Assembly: GCA_031285245.1 (NCBI GenBank)
Contig: JAITWN010000149.1
Coordinates: forward strand, 1-13,449
Direction: 5' to 3'
From: Chromatiales bacterium
Lineage (GTDB): Bacteria > Pseudomonadota > Gammaproteobacteria > SZUA-140
DNA: 13,449 nt
The position numbers were made by a program, and so were the translations under genes. Every line of letters begins with the position of its first letter. Positions within the stretch are counted from its first letter, which is position 1. Under the pieces are notes generated by a model that was not told the DNA's origin, did no database searches, and saw nothing but the letters and a program-made list of their open reading frames with translations. Positions 13,072 to 13,449 of the stretch are shown piece after piece.

Positions 13072-13230
13072 ATGAACAAAAAAATCATCATCATCGCCGG
13101 ACCTAATGGTGCGGGGAAAACCGCCATCGCCCGCGTGGCTGAACGTGTGCGCCAAGGCGGGCATGGACGCGGACAGGGTCACTACCCTCTGTCATCTCAT
13201 TACGACAGATCGCCTTGTGCTCGGGAATGA
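13072..13230 (+). pseudogene. zeta-toxin-like P-loop ATPase remnant with internal deletion
   Basis: The 52-codon frame starts with a Walker A region, IIIIAGPNGAGKT (5-17), typical of zeta-toxin-like/AAA_33 kinases of about 190-200 residues. It then jumps directly to AIARVAERVRQGGH (18-31). In this family that segment normally lies well over 100 residues further on, after the Asp and ETT motifs. From residue 32 the sequence no longer fits the family and ends at TGA 13228. About two thirds of the gene is therefore missing, both inside (after the Lys-Thr codons, near 13122) and at the 3' end (near 13164). The 3' junction falls where the opposite-strand NERD remnant ends. No convincing Shine-Dalgarno precedes the ATG, and no functional kinase can be made. 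Confidence 0.65.
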
Positions 13231-13449
13231 TATTCCCGATGTCATGGGCGTCAAATTCGGCCCTGGAGATATTTGTCAGGACGACACCGATACCATAGGG
13301 CATCAGGAGCTTTCCCGCATGGGGCTGTCCTTCAAGGCGGCGTAGGGCTGAGTCACGCTCAAGTACGCTCACCAGTTCGTGTGCATAGGAGCGCGCCTGC
13401 GATAGCGGATTGGCTTTCCGGACTTGGCCACGTTCGGTTCTCAGAGTGA
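13103..13449 (-). pseudogene. truncated NERD-domain (nuclease-related/helicase) gene, entering from beyond the right edge
   Basis: The minus-strand frame is open from the window edge, so the start is not visible. The segments NPLSQARSYAHEL, LERDSALRRLEG, HAGKLLMPYGIGVVLTNISR, NIIPEHKAICRNEM and TEGSDP resemble the N-terminal NERD region of UvrD-like helicases, including an NP..QA motif and GK...PYG.GVVLTNI.R. After about TEGSDPVRVHA (near 13160) the frame runs into the zeta-like remnant and ends at the stop 13103-13105 with an unrelated tail. The helicase part that normally follows is absent, so this looks like a 3'-truncated gene fused to foreign sequence. The upstream catalytic half of NERD would lie outside the window. 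The domain call rests on motif memory. Confidence 0.5.

Noticed and set aside
13072..13230. A functional small toxin of a toxin-antitoxin pair
   Set aside because: The frame lacks all catalytic parts beyond the P-loop, has no Shine-Dalgarno and no adjacent antitoxin gene, so a deletion remnant explains it better.
13106..13345. A 79-codon plus-strand frame at the right end
   Set aside because: It is the antisense reading of the NERD-like remnant and overlaps both decayed genes; it has no motif of its own.

Overview
The window reads as chromosomal DNA of a GC-rich proteobacterium, most likely a gammaproteobacterium. Reasons: a Ni-type glyoxalase I almost co-linear with the E. coli enzyme, an outer-membrane-type beta-barrel and lipoprotein, and dispersed palindromic repeats of the kind scattered through beta/gammaproteobacterial genomes. 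The genus cannot be set from the sequence alone.

Layout. The left part (1-3019) is on the minus strand. It holds a divergent, short MoeA-like molybdopterin-binding protein (109-1110), a gene-free stretch (1111-1513) and an M17 leucyl-aminopeptidase-family protein (1514-3019). The gene-free stretch contains a dispersed inverted repeat interrupted by a 164-bp miniature element with perfect 16-bp terminal inverted repeats and a 6-bp target duplication. Divergent from the peptidase is a pyruvate dehydrogenase operon: E1-alpha (3233-4285), E1-beta (4285-5274), then a 185-nt gap with two hairpins, then one large gene (5460-8555). That gene encodes lipoyl-lipoyl-PSBD-E2 acyltransferase fused in frame to a complete E3 dihydrolipoyl dehydrogenase. 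The whole complex is thus made from three polypeptides instead of four.

The plus-strand run continues with argG (8590-9807) and gloA (9817-10203). Three envelope genes then follow with 1-4 nt overlaps: a YtkA-like lipoprotein (10203-10622), a secreted beta-helix/FN3 protein with a CFI-box C-terminal membrane domain (10619-12373), and a small beta-barrel-like protein (12370-12990). The stop/start overlaps suggest translational coupling, so the trio may form one uncharacterised envelope module.

The right end (13072-13449) is a recombination scar. A zeta-toxin-like P-loop ATPase has lost its middle and runs, in convergent orientation, into a truncated NERD-domain (nuclease-related/helicase) gene that enters from beyond the right edge.

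Most striking points: the E2-E3 fusion with an E2 motif of cyanobacterial/plastid type (HRVVYG), the coupled envelope trio, the nested repeat insertion, the 17-bp hairpin before the fusion gene, and the double gene remnant at the right end. No tRNA, rRNA, CRISPR array or complete transposase gene was seen.
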